Positions 46,001-53,631 of a DNA stretch of 64,000 nucleotides are shown here, piece after piece (the stretch's first letter is position 1; each line of letters begins with the position of its first letter). The DNA comes from Saccharothrix algeriensis (GTDB lineage Bacteria; Actinomycetota; Actinomycetes; Mycobacteriales; Pseudonocardiaceae). Where the stretch lies: positions 5,738,001-5,802,000 of the forward strand of contig NZ_JAFBCL010000001.1 in assembly GCF_016907655.1 (NCBI RefSeq), written 5' to 3'. Position numbers and translations under genes: made by a program. Under the pieces are notes generated by a model, which was not told the DNA's origin, made no database searches, and worked only from the letters and a program-made list of their open reading frames with translations.

Positions 46001-46041
46001 CGCACGACACGCCCCGGCACCTCGTGGAACGGTGGCTGTAG
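43021..46041 (+). CDS. SF1 helicase-PLD-DUF5710 fusion, Mokosh type II-like defence protein
   Basis: About 1006 residues. Near 189-196 Walker A is GPPGTGKT; a long coiled insertion (~residues 280-430) follows; Walker B is VVIDEAGMV near 474; motif III is GDFRQLP; RMRP and, near 730, VAVSRAQDHLVVVAD complete an Upf1/Dna2-like SF1 core. Near residue 883 HEKVVIVDDEVLWHGSLNLL is an H-x-K-x4-D-x6-GSxN phospholipase-D nuclease motif. Residues ~964-998 (LYLNVPYAEKEAAKKAAKAR then WDAKVKRWYVP) match DUF5710. Helicase plus PLD in one chain is the layout of the type II Mokosh anti-phage protein; the DUF5710 tail looks unusual. The GTG at 43021 has AGGGGGA upstream; 42997 is an alternative. Confidence 0.88.
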   Translation: MSGVATGTAGDLPELAELLRAVRAEVDATLGAETGFDKVVLTEGRAVGGDGEQHEYSFAARGWKDSFSDRPLLVRARPRASWEPAELVVAERGRLRLRTSAELGAKAELREDDTSGLVALAEQLEQATSGSGGLNLTAAGWLVGRDLPAAGRCPDPERYVRDWRTLQLNDRQRAAVVRALGSDLTFIWGPPGTGKTEVVGHVVEGNHRQGHRVLFLAPTKVAVDQAVERLCELLSAESGFADGLVQRVGDIAVGSLKEEYGDRIEPQKVVARLSAALAAEIGALRDQLDVVDGRLALHREYAELTRSLAQLRGAAGQAAQNAAAAAARADLAGQEAARLHAELTGIGVPSGLFAARKARRRDELLGRLRAVDRDIADLAAQHQFATAEQQRCTAQAEAAQRKVSALLPELAGTAPADQLVVLAKNLRERLEARQEELRTVEQVVRGNCRVMGTTVAKAVQSRYLIDEFDTVVIDEAGMVNLPSAWYAAALAKKRVVVAGDFRQLPAVTRASSDRNARPETRSHSERWMDRDAFHAVGLVDGQGRVQPHDCLVGLNTQYRMRPAICAVVNTIAYPDAPLITGRADTSRLPPSPLLEAPLVLVDTASRRSATRGGSGGHKSNPVHEAVIHELIRGLQHDGVLPARREEDGPPGARPAARMAVIAPYRDQVRALQGSLAHRFGADYDGVVDTVHRFQGSQRPLVVIDTVAGAGDKVGFFYEGTGLSSATCRLLNVAVSRAQDHLVVVADVDFLGRNLNPRGEAARMVDYLQRHAHRLDVGDLVPFRAAADLAGLGPHELTRPAFFPADEVPRAVAWDIAHARRSIDIYCAFLDADPVERWLSELKPRIDSGLRVTVHTRPARRADDGRQISALEAAGCTVVQRERMHEKVVIVDDEVLWHGSLNLLAGTGPTDLMMRITDPGSCERVRHIVGRARPDPPARPTRPARSARPEARPAPGSNGNGAGRLYLNVPYAEKEAAKKAAKARWDAKVKRWYVPHDTPRHLVERWL

Positions 46042-46208
46042 CACTCCCGGGGCACGGCAGCGGTGGAACCGGCCCGTCCCAGTTCGTGTTCCACCCGGTG
46101 GCGCCGCTGCCGGCGATCGCGGTTCTGGTCAGCGGGATCACCGGTTTGCGGCCGCGGGGGAGCCCAGGGGGCACACCCGCCTGAGGAACGACAGTCGGGT
46201 TATCCGTC

Positions 46209-46245
46209 GGGGTGTCGCCCGGACTCCGAATCCGGGCGACACCCC
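46209..46245. terminator. 15-bp perfect hairpin terminator
   Basis: Arms GGGGTGTCGCCCGGA and its complement with a 7-base loop CTCCGAA. It lies 168 bp after the helicase stop and 103 bp from the stop of the convergent VOC gene, so it probably serves both. The rest of 46042-46347 holds no gene that I can support. Confidence 0.75.
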
Positions 46246-46347
46246 AATGGCTCGTTACGTCGAAGTCACCGGCTTCGCCGCCCGAGGGCGCGACCGATCT
46301 GCTGCGCCACTACCCGAGCCGCACGCCCGAGGCGGTCAGGGCCGCGC

Positions 46348-46944
46348 TCAAGCGCCCGGACGTGGCTCGGACCCCCTGATCCGTTCGAGGAGTTCGTCGC
46401 GGTACCCCTGCGCCGCCTGAAACTCCGGTTCGTCACCGGTCGCCCGCTTCAGCGCGCCTTCCAGGACCTTCAGCCCCTGGCGCTCGTCGCCGCGCGCATC
46501 CGCCTGCCTCGCGGCGTTCTCCATGGCTTTGGCGAGCTTGGTCTGCGCCTCGGGCTCCTTGGCGGCTTTGTTGATCCGGATATGGTTGCCACCCGGGTCG
46601 ACGACGGTGAACCCGGTGTACCGGTCGTTGCGCAGCCGCGGCCGGGTCATGCGCGGGATGCCGGAGATGAGCACCTTTCCGTGCACGGACCGCATCCCCG
46701 CTGCGAAGGTCTCGAACAGCTCGTTGGTGTCCGCCACGATGACCAGGCACGTGCTGTACGACTGCGCCGGGTCGTAGCCCTCCATCCCGAAGAAGTGCAG
46801 GTTGATGTCTTCCCGTCGCACCGCGACGTACGGGTTCGGCCGCGTCTGCCGGTAGGTCACCTCGAAGCCGAGCATCTCGTAGAACGACGCGATCTCGTCG
46901 ATGGAAGGACAGGGCAGGAGCGGAATGGTCAGTTCGTTCGCCAC
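46348..46944 (-). CDS. VOC-fold protein with a helical C-terminal extension
   Basis: A 198-residue protein starting (GTG) ANELTIPLLPCPSIDEIASF followed by YEMLGFEVTYRQTRPNPYVA. The pattern is that of bleomycin-resistance/glyoxalase-fold proteins: INLHFFG strand, TCLVIVADTNELF, and DPGGNHIRINKAAKE. About 65 residues after the fold (QTKLAKAMENAARQADARGD) form a charged helix absent from minimal VOC proteins, possibly a TPR-like hairpin. It is monocistronic. Confidence 0.8.
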   Translation of the reverse strand: MANELTIPLLPCPSIDEIASFYEMLGFEVTYRQTRPNPYVAVRREDINLHFFGMEGYDPAQSYSTCLVIVADTNELFETFAAGMRSVHGKVLISGIPRMTRPRLRNDRYTGFTVVDPGGNHIRINKAAKEPEAQTKLAKAMENAARQADARGDERQGLKVLEGALKRATGDEPEFQAAQGYRDELLERIRGSEPRPGA

Positions 46945-47104
46945 CGCCCGAAGCTAAGCCCGGAACCGCCGAAACGACACGAATCTATTTGCTCGTGCGA
47001 ACACCGCGCGGGTTCCGCTTTCGAACGGCATGGGCTCATGGTGTGCGGCCACCGCGGCTCAGCGCCCAGCGCAGTGTTCCGGCACCCCCTAGGAACCTCG
47101 ACGT

Positions 47105-47728
47105 GTGGGGCACGATGGTGTGGTGGCACCGACCGAACAGCCCGAACGTGAAGTGCGCGCCTGGTACACCGACGAGACCATCAGGGTTTACCAGGCGTAC
47201 CCGCCGCCGATCGCCGAGGCCGCCTTGGCCGCCGGGACGTTCGTGCCGCCCTTCAAGCGCGAGCGCATGACCTGGATCAAACCCTCGTTCCTGTGGATGG
47301 CCTACCGCTGCGGCTACGCGGGCAAGCCCGGGCAGGAGAGGGTCCTGGCCGTCGACATCACCCGTGAGGGGTTCCACTGGGCCCTGGCCCACGCGGCGCT
47401 CAGCCACTTCGTTCCCGCCGTGCACGGTGACCGCGCCGCGTGGGCCTCGGCGGTCAAGGCGTCCCCGGTGCGGGTCCAGTGGGACCCCGAGCGGAGCCTG
47501 CGGCTCGGGCCGCTGGGGCACCGGTCGCTCCAGGTCGGCCTGGCCGGGGACGCGGTGCGGCGCTACGTGGAGGAGTGGATCACCGCGATCACCGACGTCA
47601 CCGACCTGATGCGGGCCGTGGGCGGTCTGGTCTCGGCCGGCCGTGACGAGGAAGCGCACGCCTTGCTGCCGGTGGAAAACCCCTACCCGCTGCCGCAGCA
47701 CCTGATCACCCGGTTGGGTGCTGGCTGA
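47105..47728 (+). CDS. DUF4291 protein
   Basis: A 207-residue cytoplasmic protein. The segment EVRAWYTDETIRVYQAYPPP, then RMTWIKPSFLWMAYRCGYAG and a later VQWDPERSLRLGPLGHRSLQ, are the DUF4291 core, found in bacteria and fungi with no known function. The C-terminal helix carries LPVENPYPLP. The start is a GTG at 47105, with an in-frame GTG pair at 47120 as an alternative. Its end overlaps the convergent HEAT-repeat gene by 23 bp. Confidence 0.88.
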   Translation: MGHDGVVAPTEQPEREVRAWYTDETIRVYQAYPPPIAEAALAAGTFVPPFKRERMTWIKPSFLWMAYRCGYAGKPGQERVLAVDITREGFHWALAHAALSHFVPAVHGDRAAWASAVKASPVRVQWDPERSLRLGPLGHRSLQVGLAGDAVRRYVEEWITAITDVTDLMRAVGGLVSAGRDEEAHALLPVENPYPLPQHLITRLGAG

Positions 47729-48080
47729 GCTTGCGGCGCGCCCAGTCCCGGACCGCGTCCGACCCCAGCTCCGCCGCCTCGGCCACGAGTCGCCGCGCCT
47801 CGACGGTGCCCACCGCGTCGACCGCCCACAACGCCTTGACCCCGATGTGGTCGAACTCGTCCCACTCCGGCTGCCAGTAGAGCACTTCGCGCAGGCAGGT
47901 CAGGGACGCCGGATCCTTGATCTCGGCCAGCACCTGGAGGGCGTCTTCGTTGGGCACGGAGCGCGACTTCAGCCGGAGTGCACCGCACAGGACCGGGGTC
48001 ATCGACGGCGTGGGGTGGTGGAAAGCGGCCCACAGGTACATCTCGAACGCGTCCCAGTCGTGGGCGGCGAGCGCGTCCGA
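47706..48080 (-). pseudogene. HEAT-repeat gene with a replaced 5-prime end
   Basis: The readable part gives ALAAHDWDAFEMYLWAAFHH, then ALQVLAEIKDPASLTCLREV and DHIGVKALWAVDAVGTVEAR, helical pairs of HEAT type. Upstream, an in-frame TGA at 48090-48092 follows a few codons that belong to a transposase. The natural N-terminus is lost, although an ATG at 48041 could still give a 111-residue product. HEAT-repeat proteins mediate protein-protein contacts; the partner is unknown. Confidence 0.6.
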
Positions 48081-48195
48081 GACCTCGTGTCACAGCACCG
48101 GCGGTTCGATGTCCTTGGTTGCGGAGGGCAGGCCGAGGAGCACCGGCTGGCCACCGAGTCGAACGAAGATCAGGTACAGCAGTCGTGACGTCGCG
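48081..48195 (-). pseudogene. N-terminal fragment of an integrase-type transposase
   Basis: The minus strand reads TSRLLYLIFVRLGGQPVLLG then LPSATKDIEPPVL, a stop, and HEV. This matches the common opening of actinobacterial integrase-core transposases (LLYLIFxRxxGxLVLLxRSSAxKDxELLVLRHEV) with CGA changed to TGA before HEV. The similarity ends at HEV, exactly where the HEAT-repeat gene takes over, so the junction is a fusion point. Confidence 0.6.
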
Positions 48196-48402
48196 TTCCA
48201 CGACCACGCCGCCGTGGCGCATGGCGTGCGATCACCGCTGATCGGCAGCCCGGTGCAGAGTTCCGGCACCCCACAGGCACACCGCCCGGACCGAACCGAC
48301 CGCCGTCCCGGTGCCACCGACCCGATCCGGGTGACAACCGCCTCGGGTCATCGGGGGCACCTCACTGCGGAGGGACCGCCCGGCCGCTGGGATGATCGCG
48401 GG

Positions 48403-49407
48403 ATGATGCCTGCCAGGCGTGCCCGCCACGAGGAACTCTCCGCCCTCCTCGCGTCGTGCACCGACGTCGAGCTCGCCGCGCTCGTGGACGCGGGGCGGGT
48501 CGGCGGCGTGGGCGTGGGTGGCGGCTCGGCGGTGCTCGACGTCGACGGCACGCCGGTGTTCGTCAAGCGCATCCCGCTGACCGACCGGGAACTCGCCCAC
48601 CCGCGCTCCACCGCCAACCTGTTCGACCTGCCGGTGTTCTGCCAGTACGGCGTCGTCAGCCCGGGGTTCAACGCATGGCGCGAGCTGGCCGCGAACCAGA
48701 TCGTCACCGAAGCGGTGCTGGCCGGCGGGACGGAGTCGTTCCCGCTGCTGCACCACTGGCGGGTGCTGCCCGGCCGCTCACCCGTCGCGGCCGAGCACGC
48801 CGACGTCGACGCGGTCGTCGCCGCGCTGAACGGCTCCCCGGCCGTGCGCGCCCGCCTCGAAGCCCTGGCCGCCGCGACGCGCAGCCTCGTGCTGTTCTGC
48901 GAGTACATCCCCCACCCGTTGTCCGACTGGCTGGGCGAGGACCCGGCGGGCAAGGCCGACGCGGTCGAGCGGCAACTGTCGCGGATCGTGGGCTTCCTGC
49001 GCCGTCACGAACTGCTGCACATGGACGGGCACTTCGGCAACATGCGCACCGACGGCGAGCGGATCCACCTCACCGACTTCGGCCTGGCCACATCGCCGCG
49101 TTTCGACCTGTCGGCCGCCGAGCAGGAGTTCGTCCGGCGCAACGCGACGCACGACGCCGCCTACGCCGCCATGCGACTGGTCAACTGGCTGGTGACCGAG
49201 GTGTGCGGGGTGGCGGTGCCGCCAGGCGGCGTCCCCACCGCCCGCAACGAGTACGTGCTCCGGTGCGCCGCCGGCCACGTCCCGGATGACGTGCCGCCGA
49301 CCGTGGCCGCGATCCTGGCCCGGCACGCACCTGCCGCCGCGAAGATGAACAGCTTCTACTGGCGGCTGTTCGACGGCGACATGACCGCGGAGTACCCCGG
49401 CCTGTAG
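48403..49407 (+). CDS. Protein-kinase-like phosphotransferase
   Basis: A 334-residue kinase-fold protein. The ATP loop is GVGVGGGSAVLDVDGTPVFV with a following VKRI lysine near residue 60, the catalytic loop is LLHMDGHFGNMRTDG (D and N in place) near 207, and the metal loop is LTDFGLATS. It lacks the usual HRD order and is shorter than Ser/Thr kinases, so small-molecule phosphotransfer (APH-like) is possible. The start is the first of two adjacent ATGs at 48403. The 48196-48402 stretch before it has no gene that I can support. Confidence 0.75.
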   Translation: MMPARRARHEELSALLASCTDVELAALVDAGRVGGVGVGGGSAVLDVDGTPVFVKRIPLTDRELAHPRSTANLFDLPVFCQYGVVSPGFNAWRELAANQIVTEAVLAGGTESFPLLHHWRVLPGRSPVAAEHADVDAVVAALNGSPAVRARLEALAAATRSLVLFCEYIPHPLSDWLGEDPAGKADAVERQLSRIVGFLRRHELLHMDGHFGNMRTDGERIHLTDFGLATSPRFDLSAAEQEFVRRNATHDAAYAAMRLVNWLVTEVCGVAVPPGGVPTARNEYVLRCAAGHVPDDVPPTVAAILARHAPAAAKMNSFYWRLFDGDMTAEYPGL

Positions 49408-49484
49408 GACAGTCCCCGCTCGAAAGGCCATCGCCGCGCCACCTCACCTCCCGGGCGACGCGGACCCTCCGCCTGCGGCGCCGC

Positions 49485-50468
49485 TCACGCGGGTTCGTCG
49501 GGGTGCAGACCGGGTTCGTGGGTCATGTCCGGGGCGATCGGTGTCGGGCTGAGCGAGGTGTCGTCCTCGCCCTCTTCGAGGAGGGTGTTCGCGGCGCCGA
49601 CGATGCGCCCGTCCGGTTCGCCGACGACGCCGAGGTCGCGGTCGGCGTAGTCGAGGCGGGCCAGCACGCTGCGCATCGCCTCCAGGCGCGCGCGGCGCTT
49701 GTCGTTGCTCTTGACCACCGTCCACGGGGCCTCGGCGGTGTCGGTGGCCCGGAACATCGCCACCTTGGCCTGGGTGTAGTCGTCCCAGCGGTCCAGCGAG
49801 GCCAGGTCGTTGGCGCTGAGCTTCCAGCGCCGGACCGGGTCGACCTGGCGGATGATGAAGCGGGTGCGCTGCTCGGCCCGCGACACCGAGAACCACAGCT
49901 TCACCAGGACGACGCCGTCGTCGACCAGCATCCGCTCGAACTCCGGCGCCTGGCGCAGGAAGCGCTCGTACTGCTCGTCGTCGCAGTAGCCCATGACCCG
50001 CTCCACGCCCGCGCGGTTGTACCAGGAGCGGTCGAACAGCACCATCTCCCCCGCGGTGGGCAGGTGCTCCACGTAGCGCTGGAAGTACCACTGCCCCCGT
50101 TCGCGCTCGGTCGGGGTGCCCAGCGCGACCACCCGGGCGCCGCGCGGGTCGAGGTTCTCGGTGAAGCGCCGGATCGTCCCGCCCTTGCCCGCCGCGTCCC
50201 GGCCCTCGAACACGATGACCACCCGTTGGCCGGTGTCCTGGACCCAGTACTGCAGCTTGAGCATCTCGATGTGCAACAACCGCTTCGCCCGCGCGTACTC
50301 CGCCCGGCCCAGCCGCTCGGTGAACGGGTGGTTCTCCCGCCACGTGTCGACCTCGGTCCCGTCCGGGCGCAGCAGCACCGGCTCCTCGCCCTCGGGGAAG
50401 CGGACCTTGACCTCGTCGGACAGTTCGGGGAACACCTCGGCCGCGGAGAGCAGGTCGGACTCGGTCAT
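49485..50468 (-). CDS. ppk2: Polyphosphate kinase 2
   Basis: A 327-residue PPK2. Walker A is FEGRDAAGKGGTIRRFTENL near residue 75, Walker B/lid is MVLFDRSWYNRAGVERVMGY, and KLWFSVSRAEQRTRF ... SLDRWDDYTQAK complete the signature. PPK2 enzymes move phosphate between polyphosphate and nucleotides. The ATG at 50468 is used; an ATG at 50510 would add 14 residues (SVYSRVERGYLRA) and cannot be excluded. A 39-residue acidic tail follows the fold. It is divergent from the PIG-L gene; 50469-50749 should hold both promoters. Confidence 0.95.
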   Translation of the reverse strand: MTESDLLSAAEVFPELSDEVKVRFPEGEEPVLLRPDGTEVDTWRENHPFTERLGRAEYARAKRLLHIEMLKLQYWVQDTGQRVVIVFEGRDAAGKGGTIRRFTENLDPRGARVVALGTPTERERGQWYFQRYVEHLPTAGEMVLFDRSWYNRAGVERVMGYCDDEQYERFLRQAPEFERMLVDDGVVLVKLWFSVSRAEQRTRFIIRQVDPVRRWKLSANDLASLDRWDDYTQAKVAMFRATDTAEAPWTVVKSNDKRRARLEAMRSVLARLDYADRDLGVVGEPDGRIVGAANTLLEEGEDDTSLSPTPIAPDMTHEPGLHPDEPA

Positions 50469-50749
50469 GGCCCGCAGGTACCCCCGCTCGACACGGGAGT
50501 AAACCGACATTCCGCTACCGCCGTCGGACCGGGGCCCCGCCCTCGCCGGCGCCGGTCGGTCCCGCTGGTGGAGGGGCCCGCCCATTCGGGCATTCGGTGG
50601 GCTGTTGACGGGCCTTCGGCGTTGTGCCACGTTGTGATCGGGGGCGCACCACTGTCGACGGGCGCTGGGGGATCCGGGGTGGGGGTCGGCGGCAGCCGCT
50701 TTCTGCGGACCTCTTGTCGTGCGTCGTCCGACACGACTGTGGGAAGGCG

Positions 50750-51484
50750 ATGGAAAAGCGGGTTTTCGTGCTGTCGGCACACCTCGACGACGCTGTGCTG
50801 TCCGCCTCGAACCGGCTGATGCAGCCCGGTACGACGCTGGTGACGGTTTTCTCCGGAATGCCACCGGACGACGTCGCGCTCACGTACTGGGACCGGCTCA
50901 CCCGGGCCTCGTCGTCCCGGGAGCGCCAGCGGGAACGGCTGGCCGAGGACGACGAGGCGCACCGCGTCCTCGGCTGCGACTCGCTGCGCCTGGGCGAACA
51001 GGAGGAGCAGTACCGGTCCGGCCCGCTGGACGGCGAGCGGCTGGCCGCGCGCATCGGTGACGTGATCGGGCGGGCCGCCGAGGTCTGGATCCCCGCCGCC
51101 ATCGGCGGGCACAACGACCACCGCGCCGCGCGCGACGCCGCGCTCGCCGCGGTGGAGGCCGCTCCGGAGCGCCCGGAGGTCCACCTCTACGCCGACCTGC
51201 CCTACGCGCTCTGGTACGGCTGGCCGTCGTGGGTGACCGGCCGGGAACCCCGCGCGTACCTGGACGTCGACGCCTGGCTCGACGGGGAGCTGAGCTACCG
51301 GGGCCTCGACCCGCGGCGGATGACCCGGCAGGCGGTCGAGTTGTCGCCGCGCGCGAGGGCGCTCAAGGAGAAGGCGATGTCGGCCTACCGCTCGCAGCTC
51401 CCCGCGTTGTCGCTGGACGGCTCGAACCCCGAGCGTTTGCGGAACGTGCTCAGCCACGAAGTCGCCTGGCTGCTGGAGCCGTGA
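50750..51484 (+). CDS. PIG-L family deacetylase
   Basis: A 244-residue LmbE-like zinc deacetylase. The metal motif is FVLSAHLDDAVLS (Leu in place of the usual Pro in HPDD) near residue 8, and the third ligand lies in GGHNDHRAARDA near 122. ALTYWDRLTRASS and ERQRERLAEDDEAHRVLG are typical of the family. Members remove N-acetyl groups from sugars, as in mycothiol or antibiotic pathways; the substrate here is unknown. GGAAGG precedes the ATG closely. Confidence 0.88.
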   Translation: MEKRVFVLSAHLDDAVLSASNRLMQPGTTLVTVFSGMPPDDVALTYWDRLTRASSSRERQRERLAEDDEAHRVLGCDSLRLGEQEEQYRSGPLDGERLAARIGDVIGRAAEVWIPAAIGGHNDHRAARDAALAAVEAAPERPEVHLYADLPYALWYGWPSWVTGREPRAYLDVDAWLDGELSYRGLDPRRMTRQAVELSPRARALKEKAMSAYRSQLPALSLDGSNPERLRNVLSHEVAWLLEP

Positions 51485-51536
51485 GCGACGTGGGTCGGCA
51501 CCGCGCGGCGGACCCGCGTCGGTATGGTCGCGGGTC

Positions 51537-52685
51537 ATGGGGGAGATGAGGACCGCGAAGGCTTTCGCGGCCGTGGCACTGCTGTTCGCCACGGCCTGTT
51601 CGGGTGCGCAGGAGCCGGTCGCGGCCACGGCTCCGCTCGCGGCGCCGGGTGATCGGGCGTACCTGCGCGGCACGTGCCCGGACAGGGTGGTCATCCAGAC
51701 GAACTGGTGGCCGCAGGCCGAGTACGGCGCGCTGTACCGCCTGCTGGGCGACGACGCGAGGCCGGACGCCGACCGCAAGAGCGTGTCCGGCGCGCTGGTG
51801 AGCGGGGGCGTCGACACCGGTGTCACGCTGGAGGTGCGGTCCGGTGGTCCGGCGACCTCGTTCACCCCCGCCGCGAAGACGTTGTTCGTGGACGATTCGG
51901 TGCTGCTCGGCGGCGCCGACCTGGACCAGGTGGCCCAGGTGAGCGGGGAGCAGCCGGTGCAGTCGGTGTTCGCGCCGATGGACGCCTCGCCGGTCGTGCT
52001 GATGTGGGACCCGGAGACCTACCCCGGGTTCGGGTCCGTGCGCGACGTCGGCCGGTCCGATGCCCGCGTCCTGTACTTCCCGGGCTCGGTGTACGTGGAC
52101 TACCTGACGGGTGCGGGTGTGCTGAAGAAGGACCAGGTGGAGGGCTCCTACGACGGCACGCCTGCGCGGTTCGTCGCCGAGGGCGGCAAGGTCGTGCAGC
52201 AGGGCTACATCACCAACGAGGTCTTCCAGTACGAGCACGAGATCCCGCAGTGGCGCAAGAAGGTGGGCTACGCGTTCGTCGAGGACGCGGGCTACCCGAA
52301 CTACGTGGAGACCATGGCGATCCGCGCCGACCGCAAGGCCGAACTGTCGCCGTGCCTGCGCAAGCTGGTGCCGATGTTGCAGCAGGCCGCTGTCGAGTAC
52401 GTCGCGGACCCGGCCGGGACGAACCGGTTGATCACCCGACTGGTCGAGGACTACAACGCCTACCCCTACAGCCTCGAACGCGCCGCGTACGCGGCCGAGG
52501 CGATGAAGCGGCACGAGGTGATGGGCAACGGGGCGAACGCCGTGATCGGCGACTTCGACACCGACCGCGTGCGACGCCTCACCGAAATCGTGCGGCCGAT
52601 CTTCGCCGGGCAGGGCGCCACCGTGCCCGAGGACGCGCAGCTCGCCACCAACGAGTTCCTCGACCCCGCCATCGGCGTCGAATAG
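51537..52685 (+). CDS. NMT1-type ABC transporter substrate-binding lipoprotein
   Basis: A 382-residue exported lipoprotein with lipobox LFATACSG (Cys near residue 21). The mature part opens VVIQTNWWPQAEYGALYRLL, the hallmark of NMT1/ThiY-like binding proteins for pyrimidines, taurine or nitrate. RNWHY-type ligand residues are not clear, so the substrate is open; a thiamine-pyrimidine or flavin precursor is a guess. An ATG three codons in (51546) is an alternative start. It heads an operon with the ATPase (133 bp gap) and permease. Confidence 0.85.
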   Translation: MGEMRTAKAFAAVALLFATACSGAQEPVAATAPLAAPGDRAYLRGTCPDRVVIQTNWWPQAEYGALYRLLGDDARPDADRKSVSGALVSGGVDTGVTLEVRSGGPATSFTPAAKTLFVDDSVLLGGADLDQVAQVSGEQPVQSVFAPMDASPVVLMWDPETYPGFGSVRDVGRSDARVLYFPGSVYVDYLTGAGVLKKDQVEGSYDGTPARFVAEGGKVVQQGYITNEVFQYEHEIPQWRKKVGYAFVEDAGYPNYVETMAIRADRKAELSPCLRKLVPMLQQAAVEYVADPAGTNRLITRLVEDYNAYPYSLERAAYAAEAMKRHEVMGNGANAVIGDFDTDRVRRLTEIVRPIFAGQGATVPEDAQLATNEFLDPAIGVE

Positions 52686-52750
52686 TGGAATGCGCCGGCC
52701 GTGAATTCTGCGGAGCACGGGAATCGCCCTCCCGTCGGCCGCGTGGTGGC

Positions 52751-52780
52751 GAGGTCGAGCGAAGTCGAGCGAGGTCGAGT
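52751..52780. repeat. Three near-identical 10-bp direct repeats
   Basis: GAGGTCGAGC, GAAGTCGAGC and GAGGTCGAGT follow one another in the gap between the binding-protein and ATPase genes. They may be slippage or a regulator-binding array. No hairpin is formed by them. Confidence 0.7.
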
Positions 52781-52818
52781 GCGCGACGCGGTGACCGGGC
52801 GGGCAGTAGGCTGAACCC

Positions 52819-53631
52819 ATGGGTTCCGTGCGACGGGGATCGCCGATGCGGGTCGGGGAGGACCCGGCGGCCGGGCCGGGTGAACCGGGAAGCGCGTTAC
52901 CGGTGGTGCTCGCGCTGGACGGGGTGGCGAAGACCTACGCGGACGGCACGAGCGCGCTGGCGCCGGTGACGTTGTCCGTCCGGGCGGGCGAATTCGTGAG
53001 CGTGCTCGGTCCGTCCGGCTGCGGCAAGAGCACGCTGCTGCGGATCGCCGCAGGTCTCGCGGCGCCGAGCGGGGGCGTCGCGGACCGGCGCACCGACGAG
53101 GTGGCGTTCGTCTTCCAGGAACCGACGCTGATGCCGTGGCGCACGGTGCGGCGCAACGTCGAGCTGGTCGGGGAGTTGCGCGGGCTGCCGAAGGCGCGCC
53201 TGCGGGCGCGCGCGGCCGAGCTGATCGAACGGGTCGGGCTCGGTGGCTTCGCGGACCACCTGCCCGCCGCGCTGTCCGGTGGGATGCAGATGCGCGCGGC
53301 GCTGGCACAGGCCCTGGTGATGAGGCCGCGGCTGTTCCTGTTCGACGAGCCGTTCAGCGCGCTGGACGAGCCGACCAGGCAGCGGCTGGCGGACGAACTG
53401 CTCGCCGTGCAGGCCGCGGACGGGTTCGGCGCGGTGTTCGTGACGCACTCGGTGAGCGAGGCGGTCTACCTGTCGACCCGGCTGGTCGTGCTGTCCCCGC
53501 GGCCCGGCCGGGTGCTGGCCGACCTGCCGGTCCGCTTCCCGCGGCCACGTGACCACGAACTGCGCTACCACCCGGAGTTCGCGGGGCTCGCGGCCGAGGT
53601 GTCCCGGCTGCTGAGGGGCGCGACGCCGTGA
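52819..53631 (+). CDS. ABC transporter ATPase (NitD/SsuB/ThiZ type)
   Basis: A 270-residue ATPase. Walker A is GPSGCGKSTLLRIAAGL near residue 66, the Q-loop is VFQEPTLMPWRTVRRNV, the signature is LSGGMQMRAALAQALVMRPR, Walker B is LFLFDEPFSALDE, and the H-loop is FVTHSVSEAVYLS. The MPWRTV bases after the Q-loop are typical of the nitrate/sulfonate/thiamine-pyrimidine class. Its stop overlaps the permease GTG by four bases. Confidence 0.94.
   Translation: MGSVRRGSPMRVGEDPAAGPGEPGSALPVVLALDGVAKTYADGTSALAPVTLSVRAGEFVSVLGPSGCGKSTLLRIAAGLAAPSGGVADRRTDEVAFVFQEPTLMPWRTVRRNVELVGELRGLPKARLRARAAELIERVGLGGFADHLPAALSGGMQMRAALAQALVMRPRLFLFDEPFSALDEPTRQRLADELLAVQAADGFGAVFVTHSVSEAVYLSTRLVVLSPRPGRVLADLPVRFPRPRDHELRYHPEFAGLAAEVSRLLRGATP

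Noticed and set aside
42988..46044. A 1018-codon minus-strand frame opposite the helicase gene
   Set aside because: It is the antisense shadow of a GC-rich gene. The plus strand has all SF1, PLD and DUF5710 motifs, and the minus translation has none.
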